From positions 1 to 8,585 of the forward strand of contig DASRON010000040.1 of NCBI GenBank assembly GCA_035646815.1: a stretch of DNA of 8,585 nt, written 5' to 3'. The stretch is from GCA-002784865 sp035646815 (GTDB lineage: Bacteria > Patescibacteriota > Microgenomatia > Levybacterales > UBA12049). The position numbers and the translations under genes were made by a program. The notes below the pieces were generated by a model, which worked only from the letters and a program-made list of their open reading frames with translations, made no database searches and was not told the DNA's origin. Below, one piece after another: positions 1 through 4,973 of this stretch (positions within the stretch are counted from its first letter, which is position 1; each line of letters opens with the position of its first letter).

Positions 1-127
1 TCCATATTCTACCCTTTTTTGTATGCCAAAAAATACTTTCCCCAGATGAATCTGGTACTACTTGATTTAGTACCAGATTCATCTGGGGAAAGTATTTTTT
101 GGCATACAAAAAAGGGTAGAATATGGA
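1..127. repeat. 60-bp perfect inverted repeat with 7-nt loop at window start
   Basis: Bases 1-60 are the exact reverse complement of 68-127, with loop 61-67. The right arm is coding sequence: it reads in frame into the LytR_C protein (LVPDSSGES...). The left arm is therefore best read as an inverted copy of it. Perfect long arms with a tiny loop at the edge of a contig are typical of multiple-displacement-amplification chimeras or assembly fold-backs. A natural hairpin telomere or very strong cruciform is possible but less likely, because the arm cuts into a gene. Confidence 0.9.
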
Positions 128-583
128 CGTCTATATTTACAATATGTCTTGCGTTATCACTCGTTGCAGGATTTTTTATATATCTACAAGGGATTCAGAA
201 AGAGCGGAAACTCCAAGAAGCTGTTACAGTTTTTCCAACTCCCATAATTAAACAACAGGCTTCCCCTACGCCGACACCTAAGGAAATCGATGTATCTAAA
301 ATACAAAATAGAAGTCTTAAATGGTAGTGGCATAAGCGGGGAGGCTTCAAAAGTAAAAGGATTGCTTGAAGAAGAAAGATTTACAGTATCTTCAATAGGA
401 AACGCAGATGGCTTAAATTACCAACAAACTGTTATTCAAGCAAAGAAAACTGTTCCAAAAGAATTTCTTGATAAGCTAAAAGGTTTTCTTGATAAATTAT
501 ACGTTTTGGACGATACAAAAGAATTACCTGACACTGAAAAATTTGATTTCGTAGTAACTATTGGTAGTAAAAAGGTAAAGTAA
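61..583 (+). pseudogene. Membrane-anchored LytR_C domain protein, 5' truncated, one frameshift
   Basis: The reading starts inside the loop and right arm of the terminal hairpin, so the true N-terminus is missing. The first segment encodes a basic stretch (HTKKGRIW), one transmembrane helix (about 135-190, IFTICLALSLVAGFFIYL) and a Pro/Thr linker (ASPTPTPKE). The frame then breaks at the AAAA run 298-301. Skipping one A joins DVSK to YKIEVLNGSG, the start of a LytR/CpsA C-terminal (LytR_C) domain that runs to the TAA at 581-583 (KYKIEVLNGSG, FTVSSIGNAD, DFVVTIGSK). The expected topology is a short cytoplasmic tail, one TM helix, and an extracytoplasmic LytR_C domain. That domain is often found on cell-envelope proteins, and its exact role is unclear. 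Both halves look conserved, so a one-base sequencing or assembly error is as likely as a real pseudogene. The domain call is confident; the gene's status is not. Confidence 0.75.
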
Positions 584-619
584 TTTATAGCTTATAGAGA
601 AGTCTAGTTAAATTCAACC

Positions 620-780
620 AGAATGGCCATTTTAATTTTTGAAAAGTTCTTTAAAATTTTTGCATTTTCTCCCCTCTTTTAACTGGCAACTTGTCTCGAC
701 TTACAATTTGGGCTTTGCCACACTCCAAACTATTCCCGACCTCCAGAACCATTAGTTGGGAACTTCAAAGAATTCCCTTT
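620..780 (-). other. Possible decayed gene tail downstream of tRNA-Lys
   Basis: On the minus strand one frame runs from about 780 down to 610 with only two internal stops (TAG, TAA) before a final TAG. It contains basic, protein-like text such as SRQVAS, KRGENAKILKNFSKIK and MAILVEFN. It has no start codon, no ribosome binding site and no recognised domain. It begins right after the 3' end of tRNA-Lys, a common site for integrated fragments. An imperfect GGGAA/TTCCC stem at 759-779 lies just past the tRNA but has no T tract, so I do not call it a terminator. This could be a dispersed repeat, a gene remnant or chance. Confidence 0.25.
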
Positions 781-783
781 CAG

Positions 784-855
784 TGAGCCGGACAGGATTC
801 GAACCTGTGGCCAAGAGCTTAAAAGGCTCCTGCTCTACCGCTGAGCTACCGGCCC
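784..855 (-). tRNA. tRNA-Lys (anticodon UUU)
   Basis: The minus strand folds into a full 72-nt cloverleaf. The acceptor is GGGCCGG/CCGGCTC with one G-U pair. The D stem is GCTC/GAGC around AGCGGTA, and the anticodon stem is GGAGC/GCTCT with loop CTTTTAA (anticodon TTT). The T arm is ACAGG-TTCGAAT-CCTGT and the discriminator is A73. The 3' CCA is not encoded (CTG follows), so it must be added after transcription. A minus-strand promoter lies just upstream at 878-907. Confidence 0.97.
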
Positions 856-877
856 CATTCAATTTATTACTCACATT

Positions 878-907
878 ATTATATCAACTGTGGCTATGAC
901 TTGACAA
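878..907 (-). promoter_or_regulatory. Sigma70-type promoter for tRNA-Lys
   Basis: Reading the minus strand, TTGTCA (907-902) is followed after 18 nt by a perfect TATAAT (883-878). The -10 box ends 22 nt before the tRNA 5' end. The -35 box overlaps the opposite-strand -35 of the membrane protein promoter through the near-palindrome CTTGACAAG at 900-908. Confidence 0.75.
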
Positions 908-928
908 GGGTAAGTATAAAACTATAAA
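901..928 (+). promoter_or_regulatory. Sigma70-type promoter for the TM_helix membrane protein
   Basis: A perfect -35 TTGACA (901-906), a 16-nt spacer and -10 TATAAA (923-928) predict a transcript starting near 935, with a leader of about 35 nt carrying a strong Shine-Dalgarno. The -35 is shared on the opposite strand with the tRNA-Lys promoter, so only one polymerase should bind at a time. Confidence 0.8.
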
Positions 929-955
929 CTCAAATTACTTTGCATTCGCAAGTAG

Positions 956-965
956 AAGGAGGTGA
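956..965 (+). promoter_or_regulatory. Ribosome binding site AAGGAGGTGA
   Basis: AAGGAGGTGA is a near-complete complement of the 16S 3' end and sits 5 nt before ATG 971. It fixes the start at 971. The in-frame GTG at 962 lies inside this site and is not a plausible start. Confidence 0.93.
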
Positions 966-970
966 TTTAC

Positions 971-1633
971 ATGACAAATGTAGGTGATACACTAACAGCC
1001 TCCATAAATAACGCTATCACAGGCGTAGTTAATTTTGTTCCAAATTTTGTTGCAGGTTTAGTAATTCTTCTTATTGGTATTATCATTGCGTCTATTTTAA
1101 AACAAGTTGTGGTAAGCATCCTTAAAGCTTTGAAAATAGACTCATTCTTAAAAAAGTATGGAGTACCAGAACTTAAAGAAGAGTTTTCCTGGACAAATAT
1201 ATTGGCAGAGTTAGTAAGATGGTTTGTGATTGTTGTATTCTTAATCTCAACAGCAGATGTTTGGGGATTACCAAGAATTACAACAATTCTCAATGAATTT
1301 TTGCTATATCTTCCAAACGTGTTCGTTGCAGCAGTGGTTGCATTAATAGGTTTTGTTTTTGCAAGACTTGCGCACGATGTTATTTTAGTATCAGCAAAAA
1401 ATGTAGATACTAGAACAGCGTCAACAATTGCAACTGTTGCCAGATGGGCAATAAACGTATTTGTAATTCTAGTAGTACTGTCACAGCTTGGTGTCGCAGC
1501 TGATCTTGTAAGAATACTCTTTACAGGATTCGTTGCTATGCTTGCTATTGCAGGAGGAATTGCATTTGGTTTTGGTGGACAAAGTGCTGCTAAAGACACA
1601 ATAGAAAATGTTAGAAAAAAGCTAAAGCAATAA
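971..1633 (+). CDS. Small multi-pass membrane protein, MscS-related TM_helix type
   Basis: The 220-residue product is almost all membrane helix. Likely segments are at about 22-48, 80-99, 112-136, 157-173 and 181-205. Two repeats resemble the conserved TM helix (TM_helix) family, FVPNFVAGLVILLIG at 22-36 and LPNVFVAAVVALIG at 114-127. The last helix ends in the Gly-rich GGIAFGFGGQSAAKD (195-209), like the pore-helix region of small-conductance mechanosensitive channels. The cytoplasmic beta and C-terminal domains of full MscS are absent, so it may be a minimal channel or a related membrane protein whose transport role is unproven. It has its own strong promoter and a textbook Shine-Dalgarno, suggesting steady high expression. 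It is monocistronic. Family placement is fairly sure; channel activity is inferred. Confidence 0.85.
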   Translation: MTNVGDTLTASINNAITGVVNFVPNFVAGLVILLIGIIIASILKQVVVSILKALKIDSFLKKYGVPELKEEFSWTNILAELVRWFVIVVFLISTADVWGLPRITTILNEFLLYLPNVFVAAVVALIGFVFARLAHDVILVSAKNVDTRTASTIATVARWAINVFVILVVLSQLGVAADLVRILFTGFVAMLAIAGGIAFGFGGQSAAKDTIENVRKKLKQ

Positions 1634-1655
1634 TCTTGCCTAACTAGCTTTTTTT
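1615..1655 (+). terminator. Weak candidate terminator at the end of the membrane protein gene
   Basis: AAAAAAGCTA (1615-1624) is complementary to TAGCTTTTTT (1645-1654), giving a 10-bp AT-rich stem around a 20-nt loop and ending in a T run. The stem overlaps the stop codon at 1631-1633. The long loop and few GC pairs make it a poor terminator; the GC-rich hairpin at 1667-1694 may do the job instead. Confidence 0.35.
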
Positions 1656-1664
1656 GGGTATAAT
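1636..1664 (+). promoter_or_regulatory. Promoter for tRNA-Glu
   Basis: TTGCCT (1636-1641), a 17-nt spacer and a perfect TATAAT (1659-1664) precede tRNA-Glu. The predicted transcript start is near 1671, about 35 nt upstream of the mature tRNA and inside the left arm of the following GC-rich hairpin. Confidence 0.6.
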
Positions 1665-1666
1665 TG

Positions 1667-1694
1667 AGGCGGCGTATCGAAAGTTACGCCGCCT
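1667..1694. other. GC-rich hairpin between membrane protein gene and tRNA-Glu
   Basis: AGGCGGCGTA (1667-1676) pairs perfectly with 1685-1694. The 8-nt loop can itself close as C-GAAA-G, a GNRA tetraloop over a T-T mismatch. Only TTTAAATTA follows, so the T tract is weak. It could terminate the upstream gene, protect the tRNA-Glu leader or guide RNase P. It stands out in such an AT-rich region. Confidence 0.7.
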
Positions 1695-1705
1695 TTAAAT
1701 TAGAC

Positions 1706-1779
1706 GCCCCGTTCGTCTAGCGGCCTAGGACGCTTGGTTTTCATCCAAGTAATCAGGGGTTCGAATCCCCTACGGGGCA
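1706..1779 (+). tRNA. tRNA-Glu (anticodon UUC)
   Basis: A complete 74-nt cloverleaf. The acceptor is GCCCCGT/ACGGGGC, the D stem GTCT/GGAC, and the anticodon stem CTTGG/CCAAG with loop TTTTCAT (anticodon TTC). The T arm is AGGGG-TTCGAAT-CCCCT and the discriminator is A73. CCA is not encoded (CAG follows). It is driven by its own TATAAT promoter and marks the left edge of the accessory island. Confidence 0.97.
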
Positions 1780-1785
1780 CAGGAA

Positions 1786-2079
1786 CTAATGGTCTGAAGG
1801 TATTGAATCAATGTAACTTGAAAATTTTGTTAATTGTTCATGGTTTAGGGTAGGTAAAGAGAGGTCAATCGCTTTCCGAATGTTAGATAAAACAGCATCC
1901 TTTAGAGACTCTTGATATTGATGATCTTCCAAATCTTCTGTTGGTTGCCCTCCTTTAAGCAAGGTGCTAATTGCCTGTTGATGACAAACACTTAAAAATT
2001 CATCAACAAATTCTTCCTTATTGCTTTTGTAATCTAATTCTTCAAGAAGTCTTATTAAGTTTTTCTTTAATTCTTCCAT
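1786..2079 (-). CDS. Small helical protein of unknown function, second gene of a two-gene operon
   Basis: The 97-residue, mostly acidic and helical product matches no family I can name with confidence. The N-terminal half (LIRLLEELDYKSNKEEFVDEF) looks like a compact helical bundle, loosely like small DUF5663-type proteins, but the resemblance is too weak to assert. There is one Cys (32), no signal peptide and no membrane segment, so it should be cytoplasmic. Its ATG overlaps the TAA of the upstream gene by one base (TAATG), which strongly implies translational coupling and related roles. It ends 7 nt from the tRNA-Glu gene on the other strand, so the two transcripts converge. Confidence 0.7.
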   Translation of the reverse strand: MEELKKNLIRLLEELDYKSNKEEFVDEFLSVCHQQAISTLLKGGQPTEDLEDHQYQESLKDAVLSNIRKAIDLSLPTLNHEQLTKFSSYIDSIPSDH

Positions 2080-2447
2080 TACTTTAATTTTATGCTCTCG
2101 TGAATGGGATCTAATGGTTCTTTTCTACCTCTGAAATTATTGTATGCGTCTTTTGCTTCCGATAGCACACCAGGAAGGATAGTAACAGCGAAACCTTCTC
2201 CAGCAAGAGTTAACATTGCTGCTCCGAGATTTCCATTACTTAGTGCACCTACAACAACAGGAGGCCACAGAGAAGCGTAACCAGCCATATAAGGATGTTC
2301 TTTTACATTTTGTTTTGCATTTTCCCAGGATTGTTGAAGATCTGATTTTGCTGCAGTTTTTAATTCCTTCATAAACAATTTTAACGTTGTTGTTTGTGGA
2401 TTTTCTACAACCTCTGCAGGTATTGGTTGTTCTGACACTTCTGACAT
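2079..2447 (-). CDS. Hypothetical protein with one hydrophobic segment, first gene of the operon
   Basis: The 122-residue product has a polar N-terminus (MSEVSEQPIPAEVVENPQ), a charged helical region (23-50) and a hydrophobic Gly/Ala-rich stretch at about 58-96 (WPPVVVGALSNGNLGAAML, AGEGFAVTILPG). That stretch could form one or two membrane helices or a hairpin. The C-terminus is basic and polar. I recognise no family. No Shine-Dalgarno precedes the ATG, but a strong promoter has its -10 box only 7 nt upstream, so the mRNA should be leaderless. The stop codon overlaps the next gene's ATG. The N-terminus loosely resembles that of the orphan at 4425 (MSEIGEQQP), which may be chance. Confidence 0.75.
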   Translation of the reverse strand: MSEVSEQPIPAEVVENPQTTTLKLFMKELKTAAKSDLQQSWENAKQNVKEHPYMAGYASLWPPVVVGALSNGNLGAAMLTLAGEGFAVTILPGVLSEAKDAYNNFRGRKEPLDPIHESIKLK

Positions 2448-2454
2448 TATTATA

Positions 2455-2484
2455 ATTATAAAAAAATAGTAAGCTAGATGTCAA
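2455..2484 (-). promoter_or_regulatory. Consensus promoter giving a leaderless mRNA
   Basis: On the minus strand a perfect TTGACA (2484-2479), an 18-nt spacer and a perfect TATAAT (2460-2455) are followed by only 7 nt before ATG 2447. Transcription should start at or within a base or two of the start codon. No ribosome binding site is present. Confidence 0.8.
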
Positions 2485-2497
2485 CTTTTACATTTCC

Positions 2498-2640
2498 ACT
2501 CCCTAATGGTAGTTAATCAATAAAGCTGGTTTTACTTCAGGATTAAGTATGCTTCTCCACTTTTCTAATGACGCACGAATCTGGTTCCAATTCTGAAACA
2601 TTTGGGGTACACGATTAAATTCTTGAAGAAGCAGAAAGGC
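2498..2640 (-). repeat. Degenerate gene-tail repeat, copy A (best preserved)
   Basis: Read on the minus strand, 2640-2503 is an open 45-codon frame ending in TAG. It contains EFNRVPQMFQNWNQIRASL, EKWRSILNPEVK and PALLINYH. The same peptide text recurs in copies C and D and, badly decayed, in B. A and C differ mainly at third codon positions (GCG/GCA, GAA/GAG, AGC/AGT, ATA/ATT) or by similar residues, so the repeat descends from protein-coding DNA. It has no start codon. It follows the TAA of the 2641-3201 gene directly and in the same frame. The parent family is not recognised; a transposase or other mobile-gene C-terminus is a guess. Confidence 0.75.
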
Positions 2641-3201
2641 TTAGCGAATATTGCAGTATTTAATCAAATCAGTGCTACCTGAACCAGTTGAGCAAAAATC
2701 TGGATTATCAGTTATACTTGAAGCTGTAGAAAACTTCCAATCATTCCCATCTTTTTTCATCAGTATTCTCATATCACTAATTCTAACTAATCCATAAATA
2801 TCTTTTTGATCTTCTATTGATGGATTTAAACATTTGTTTACATCTTTATAAATATAACTTTCACATGCATTAGTTGCAGCTGTTAAAAGCGGTTTATTAT
2901 CTGAATTTACAGCTGCTGGTTGAGTTATTTGGATAGTTGGAGTTATTCCTTGCGTGGGTTTAGTTGTTGGTGTGGGTTGGATAGTTTGCGTAGGCATCGC
3001 TGTTGGATTTACAACAATGGGAGTATTTTCTTTATTTACTCCCATAAAATAATAGGTTGTTCCAGATGAAGCACCAATCAAAACAAGAACGAATATAACT
3101 AGAAATAACTTTGAAGAAAAGAAAGACTTGTTTTTTAAGGGTGGAAGAGTATTAGATACAGGAGTTTGTTGAATTTCGTTTTGTTGATTTTGATTATCCA
3201 T
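2641..3201 (-). CDS. Membrane-anchored protein with Pro/Thr stalk and small Cys-containing outer domain
   Basis: The 186-residue product has a polar cytoplasmic N-terminus (1-30, Asn/Gln rich), one TM helix (about 31-53, KLFLVIFVLVLIGASSG), a low-complexity stalk rich in Pro, Thr and Gln (60-97, with PTPTTKPTQ) and a C-terminal domain (about 98-186). The last has four Cys (113, 124, 170, 183) that could form two disulfides outside the cell. The text RILMKKDGNDWKF at 145-157 is reminiscent of small lipoprotein-like folds with a beta hairpin, but I recognise no family. The -10 box lies 7 nt before the ATG with no Shine-Dalgarno, so the mRNA is predicted leaderless. Its TAA is followed in frame by 45 open codons of repeat copy A, so the gene may once have been longer or lies exactly at a recombination point. 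Confidence 0.75.
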   Translation of the reverse strand: MDNQNQQNEIQQTPVSNTLPPLKNKSFFSSKLFLVIFVLVLIGASSGTTYYFMGVNKENTPIVVNPTAMPTQTIQPTPTTKPTQGITPTIQITQPAAVNSDNKPLLTAATNACESYIYKDVNKCLNPSIEDQKDIYGLVRISDMRILMKKDGNDWKFSTASSITDNPDFCSTGSGSTDLIKYCNIR

Positions 3202-3208
3202 ATCTTAA

Positions 3209-3237
3209 AGTATCCTAAAGTAGAAACAGTAAGTCAA
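3209..3237 (-). promoter_or_regulatory. Promoter giving a leaderless mRNA for the stalked membrane protein
   Basis: On the minus strand TTGACT (3237-3232), a 17-nt spacer and GATACT (3214-3209) lie upstream, with 7 nt between the -10 box and ATG 3201. This is the same spacing as the promoter at 2455-2484. Confidence 0.65.
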
Positions 3238-3250
3238 TAGCAATAATTCT

Positions 3251-3400
3251 ACTCCCTAATGGTAATTAAGCTGTAAGGCTTTTTGTATGGGAACATATTG
3301 CTTCAAAGCATAGTAAGTAGCCTCGTATTCCTTCATAAGGTGTTAGAAATCTAAGTTTTTTGGGGTACAAGATTAGGTTGATTTAACAACCTAATCTGCC
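3251..3400 (-). repeat. Degenerate gene-tail repeat, copy B (most decayed)
   Basis: The ends match the other copies: ACTCCCTAATGGTAATTAAG at the left and a GGGGTACAAGATTAG block at the right. In the minus frame the right end reads IRLLNQPNLVPQ, matching LRLLNQSNRV in copy C. The middle has drifted and contains several stops; only GGAATACGAGGCTACT still aligns with ATACGAGCCTCG of copy D. It lies downstream of the secreted coiled-coil gene and upstream of the stalked membrane protein promoter. It is probably the oldest remnant. Confidence 0.6.
3370..3397. other. 11-bp perfect hairpin inside repeat copy B
   Basis: AGATTAGGTTG (3370-3380) is exactly complementary to 3387-3397 around loop ATTTAA. 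The same place in copy C holds an 8-bp stem (4321-4328/4335-4342) with the identical loop. It has no T tract of terminator type. It may be a feature of the parent element, or a by-product of coding for LLNQ-like text. Confidence 0.6.
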
Positions 3401-3452
3401 CTCATATAATGATGGTTAAAGCTATTTTAAGTAGAACTATCGTTGTTGACTT

Positions 3453-4085
3453 TTATTTTTGAAATAGCTTAATTGCCCAACCAAACAAACTAAACTTATT
3501 CTCATTTTGAGAAATAAAACTATCAATATTTGTCTGTTCTTGTTCCAGATTTTGAATTTGTGTCTGCAATTCTACTTTGCTCTGTTCACTTTCAGCGTTA
3601 ACTATTAATCTATTTAATTGTCCTATTTGATTCCTGGTTTTCACCATTTCGCTTCGCAAAGCCCCAATATTCTTATAATCTGTTCCTAAAAGAAATGTTT
3701 TTATTGCACTTCTTTTCTCAATTTTACCTATTGCTTCTGTTGTTGTTTCATCTGAGTCATTCTGTTTCTGAGCAATTATCCTTACCTGCTCTCCAATTCC
3801 ACTCTCTCTCTTAGCTACAGAAAGAAGGCTTTGCACAAAGTTAGCTACAGTACTTCTATGAATTTCTGCATTTAATCTTCCTTTATTATCTTCCTTATTT
3901 TCAGAACCTGGAGTTCCAGTTTCACTTTCTTCTTGAAACTCATCTCCTATATCTGTATTCTGATTTATTCCCTGTTGACCAGCATTGTCGCTTTTAGCTT
4001 CTGCATGACTGTTTTTTACTGCAAAAGTCGGCACAGCTAAAACAAAAAACAACAATACGGAAAAAATAAATATTATCTTCTTCAT
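3453..4085 (-). CDS. Secreted coiled-coil protein of Microgenomates type
   Basis: The 210-residue product has a clear signal peptide (1-22, MKKIIFIFSVLLFFVLA then PTFA). After it come a disordered acidic stretch (about 30-70), a helical domain (HRSTVANFVQSLLSVAKRES at 76-95, GIGEQVRIIAQKQND at 96-110) and a long coiled coil rich in Gln and Glu (about 145-195). A hydrophobic amphipathic C-terminus (FSLFGWAIKLFQK) may contact the membrane. I recognise this layout as a family common in Microgenomates genomes, with no known function. An in-frame TTG six codons earlier lies beyond the Shine-Dalgarno (4091-4100), so I place the start at ATG 4085, where spacing is 5 nt. It is a single gene bordered by repeats B and C, and probably acts at the cell surface. 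Confidence 0.85.
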   Translation of the reverse strand: MKKIIFIFSVLLFFVLAVPTFAVKNSHAEAKSDNAGQQGINQNTDIGDEFQEESETGTPGSENKEDNKGRLNAEIHRSTVANFVQSLLSVAKRESGIGEQVRIIAQKQNDSDETTTEAIGKIEKRSAIKTFLLGTDYKNIGALRSEMVKTRNQIGQLNRLIVNAESEQSKVELQTQIQNLEQEQTNIDSFISQNENKFSLFGWAIKLFQK

Positions 4086-4090
4086 CAATT

Positions 4091-4100
4091 TCACCTCCCT
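4091..4100 (-). promoter_or_regulatory. Ribosome binding site AGGGAGGTGA
   Basis: Reading the minus strand, AGGGAGGTGA (4100-4091) lies 5 nt before ATG 4085 and decides the start of the secreted coiled-coil protein. Together with the site at 956-965 it shows that this genome does use strong Shine-Dalgarno initiation for some genes. Confidence 0.92.
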
Positions 4101-4116
4101 CAATAATCTAATAATA

Positions 4117-4125
4117 ACTATATCA
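4117..4125 (-). promoter_or_regulatory. Extended -10 promoter for the secreted coiled-coil protein
   Basis: The minus strand reads TGATATAGT (4125-4117), an extended -10 of the form TGn-TATAGT. No convincing -35 lies 16-18 nt upstream (TTTTAA at best). The predicted start near 4110 leaves a leader of about 25 nt, enough for the Shine-Dalgarno. Confidence 0.45.
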
Positions 4126-4204
4126 AATTTGAGAAAATATTAAAACATGCAAACAATATCAAGTTCTGCTAGATGAACACTAGCCTTAACTATTTCAAGA
4201 TTCT

Positions 4205-4345
4205 AATAACTAATGGTAGCAAGCGATAGTGGATTTATAAAGTCAGGATTAATAATACTTCTCCAATCCTCTAAACATGCACGAATCTGGTTCCAATTCT
4301 GAAACATTAGGAGTACACGATTAGATTGATTTAACAATCTAAGTT
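4205..4345 (-). repeat. Degenerate gene-tail repeat, copy C
   Basis: On the minus strand, 4342 to about 4240 reads LRLLNQSNRV, MFQNWNQIRACLEDWRSIIN and PDF without a stop. This is nearly the same as copy A, with mostly synonymous or conservative changes (S/C, K/D, L/I, E/D). A small indel then shifts the end, so the shared TACCATTAG sits out of frame. It lies between the divergent secreted coiled-coil gene and the 4425 gene. It carries the 8-bp hairpin with loop ATTTAA at 4321-4342. Confidence 0.75.
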
Positions 4346-4387
4346 AAATTAAAATGAAAAGTTAATTTTTTAACAACGTTCAATTTC

Positions 4388-4414
4388 TTGACATAATTGA
4401 ACAACTACTATAAA
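4388..4414 (+). promoter_or_regulatory. Promoter for the 4425 orphan gene, near-leaderless
   Basis: A perfect TTGACA (4388-4393), a 15-nt spacer and TATAAA (4409-4414) precede ATG 4425 by 10 nt. The 5' leader would be only a few bases and no Shine-Dalgarno is present. The spacer is shorter than ideal. Confidence 0.6.
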
Positions 4415-4424
4415 CTCGCTACAT

Positions 4425-4931
4425 ATGTCAGAAATCGGAGAACAACAACCAAAAGCAGAACCAAAAACCCAAACCGCAGAACATAGATTAACGAGAGAAG
4501 AAATATCAGAAGAATCTATTGGTCTCACAAAAGAATTCATAGACCTATTTAAAGATGACCCAGTTGTTCAAAAAGCATCAACAGACAACTTTTTTGATTA
4601 TAATTATCCTTCTAAGCAGGATAAAGAAATCAATACCATAACTTTTAACAGGGGAGAAGGAACCTATGTAATCTCCAACAAAAGCGCATTAGGTGATGTC
4701 AAAGACGAATTTGGATATAAATTATATATACAAAGAGGTGAGGGAGATAATGTAGAATGCTTAACAATGCTAGGATTATCAAAAACCCCGCTTGAATCAG
4801 AAAAAGCTAAAATTGAATATAGATTTATTAAAACAGCGCAATCTTCACGGGAATTTGCGAACGACGACAAAACAGTAAATGCTGCAAAAATATTACTTAG
4901 TAAAACACAAAATGACTTCGGAAAATCCTAA
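4425..4931 (+). CDS. Hypothetical soluble protein, orphan in the accessory island
   Basis: The 168-residue product has no signal peptide or membrane segment and should be cytoplasmic. The N-terminus (1-25) is disordered and rich in Gln, Lys and Glu (MSEIGEQQPKAEPKTQTAEH). A helix follows (REEISEESIGLTKEFIDLFK, 24-43). Then comes an alternating polar and hydrophobic stretch (about 68-138) with beta-like segments such as INTITFNRG, GTYVISNK, YKLYIQRGEG and KIEYRFIKTA, and a final helix (150-165). I recognise no family and see no catalytic motif. It is the only plus-strand gene in the island, starts from its own near-leaderless promoter and has repeat copies on both sides. Codon use fits the region and the frame is clean, so it looks like a functional gene. 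Confidence 0.7.
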   Translation: MSEIGEQQPKAEPKTQTAEHRLTREEISEESIGLTKEFIDLFKDDPVVQKASTDNFFDYNYPSKQDKEINTITFNRGEGTYVISNKSALGDVKDEFGYKLYIQRGEGDNVECLTMLGLSKTPLESEKAKIEYRFIKTAQSSREFANDDKTVNAAKILLSKTQNDFGKS

Positions 4932-4973
4932 TATCACCCTTTAAATAAAAATAAAATATTTTCAAGCATTCCC

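Noticed and set aside
1..127. Natural hairpin telomere or cruciform regulatory site
   Set aside because: The right arm is protein-coding and the gene loses its start at the fold, which fits a chimera better than a functional structure.
967..1599. 210-codon minus-strand open frame across the membrane protein gene
   Set aside because: It is the shadow of the plus-strand gene, which has a promoter, a perfect Shine-Dalgarno and a coherent membrane topology. The antisense frame has no start signals or family text.
1780..1795. CTAATGGT at the end of the 1786 gene, like the left edge of repeats A-D
   Set aside because: Only eight bases match, and it is the natural stop codon context (His-stop) of an intact gene. 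Nothing further aligns.
3419..3470. 9-bp inverted repeat AAGCTATTT / AAATAGCTT spanning the 3' end of the secreted coiled-coil gene
   Set aside because: The loop is over 30 nt, the stem is AT-rich and no T tract follows on the minus strand, so it is not a convincing terminator.
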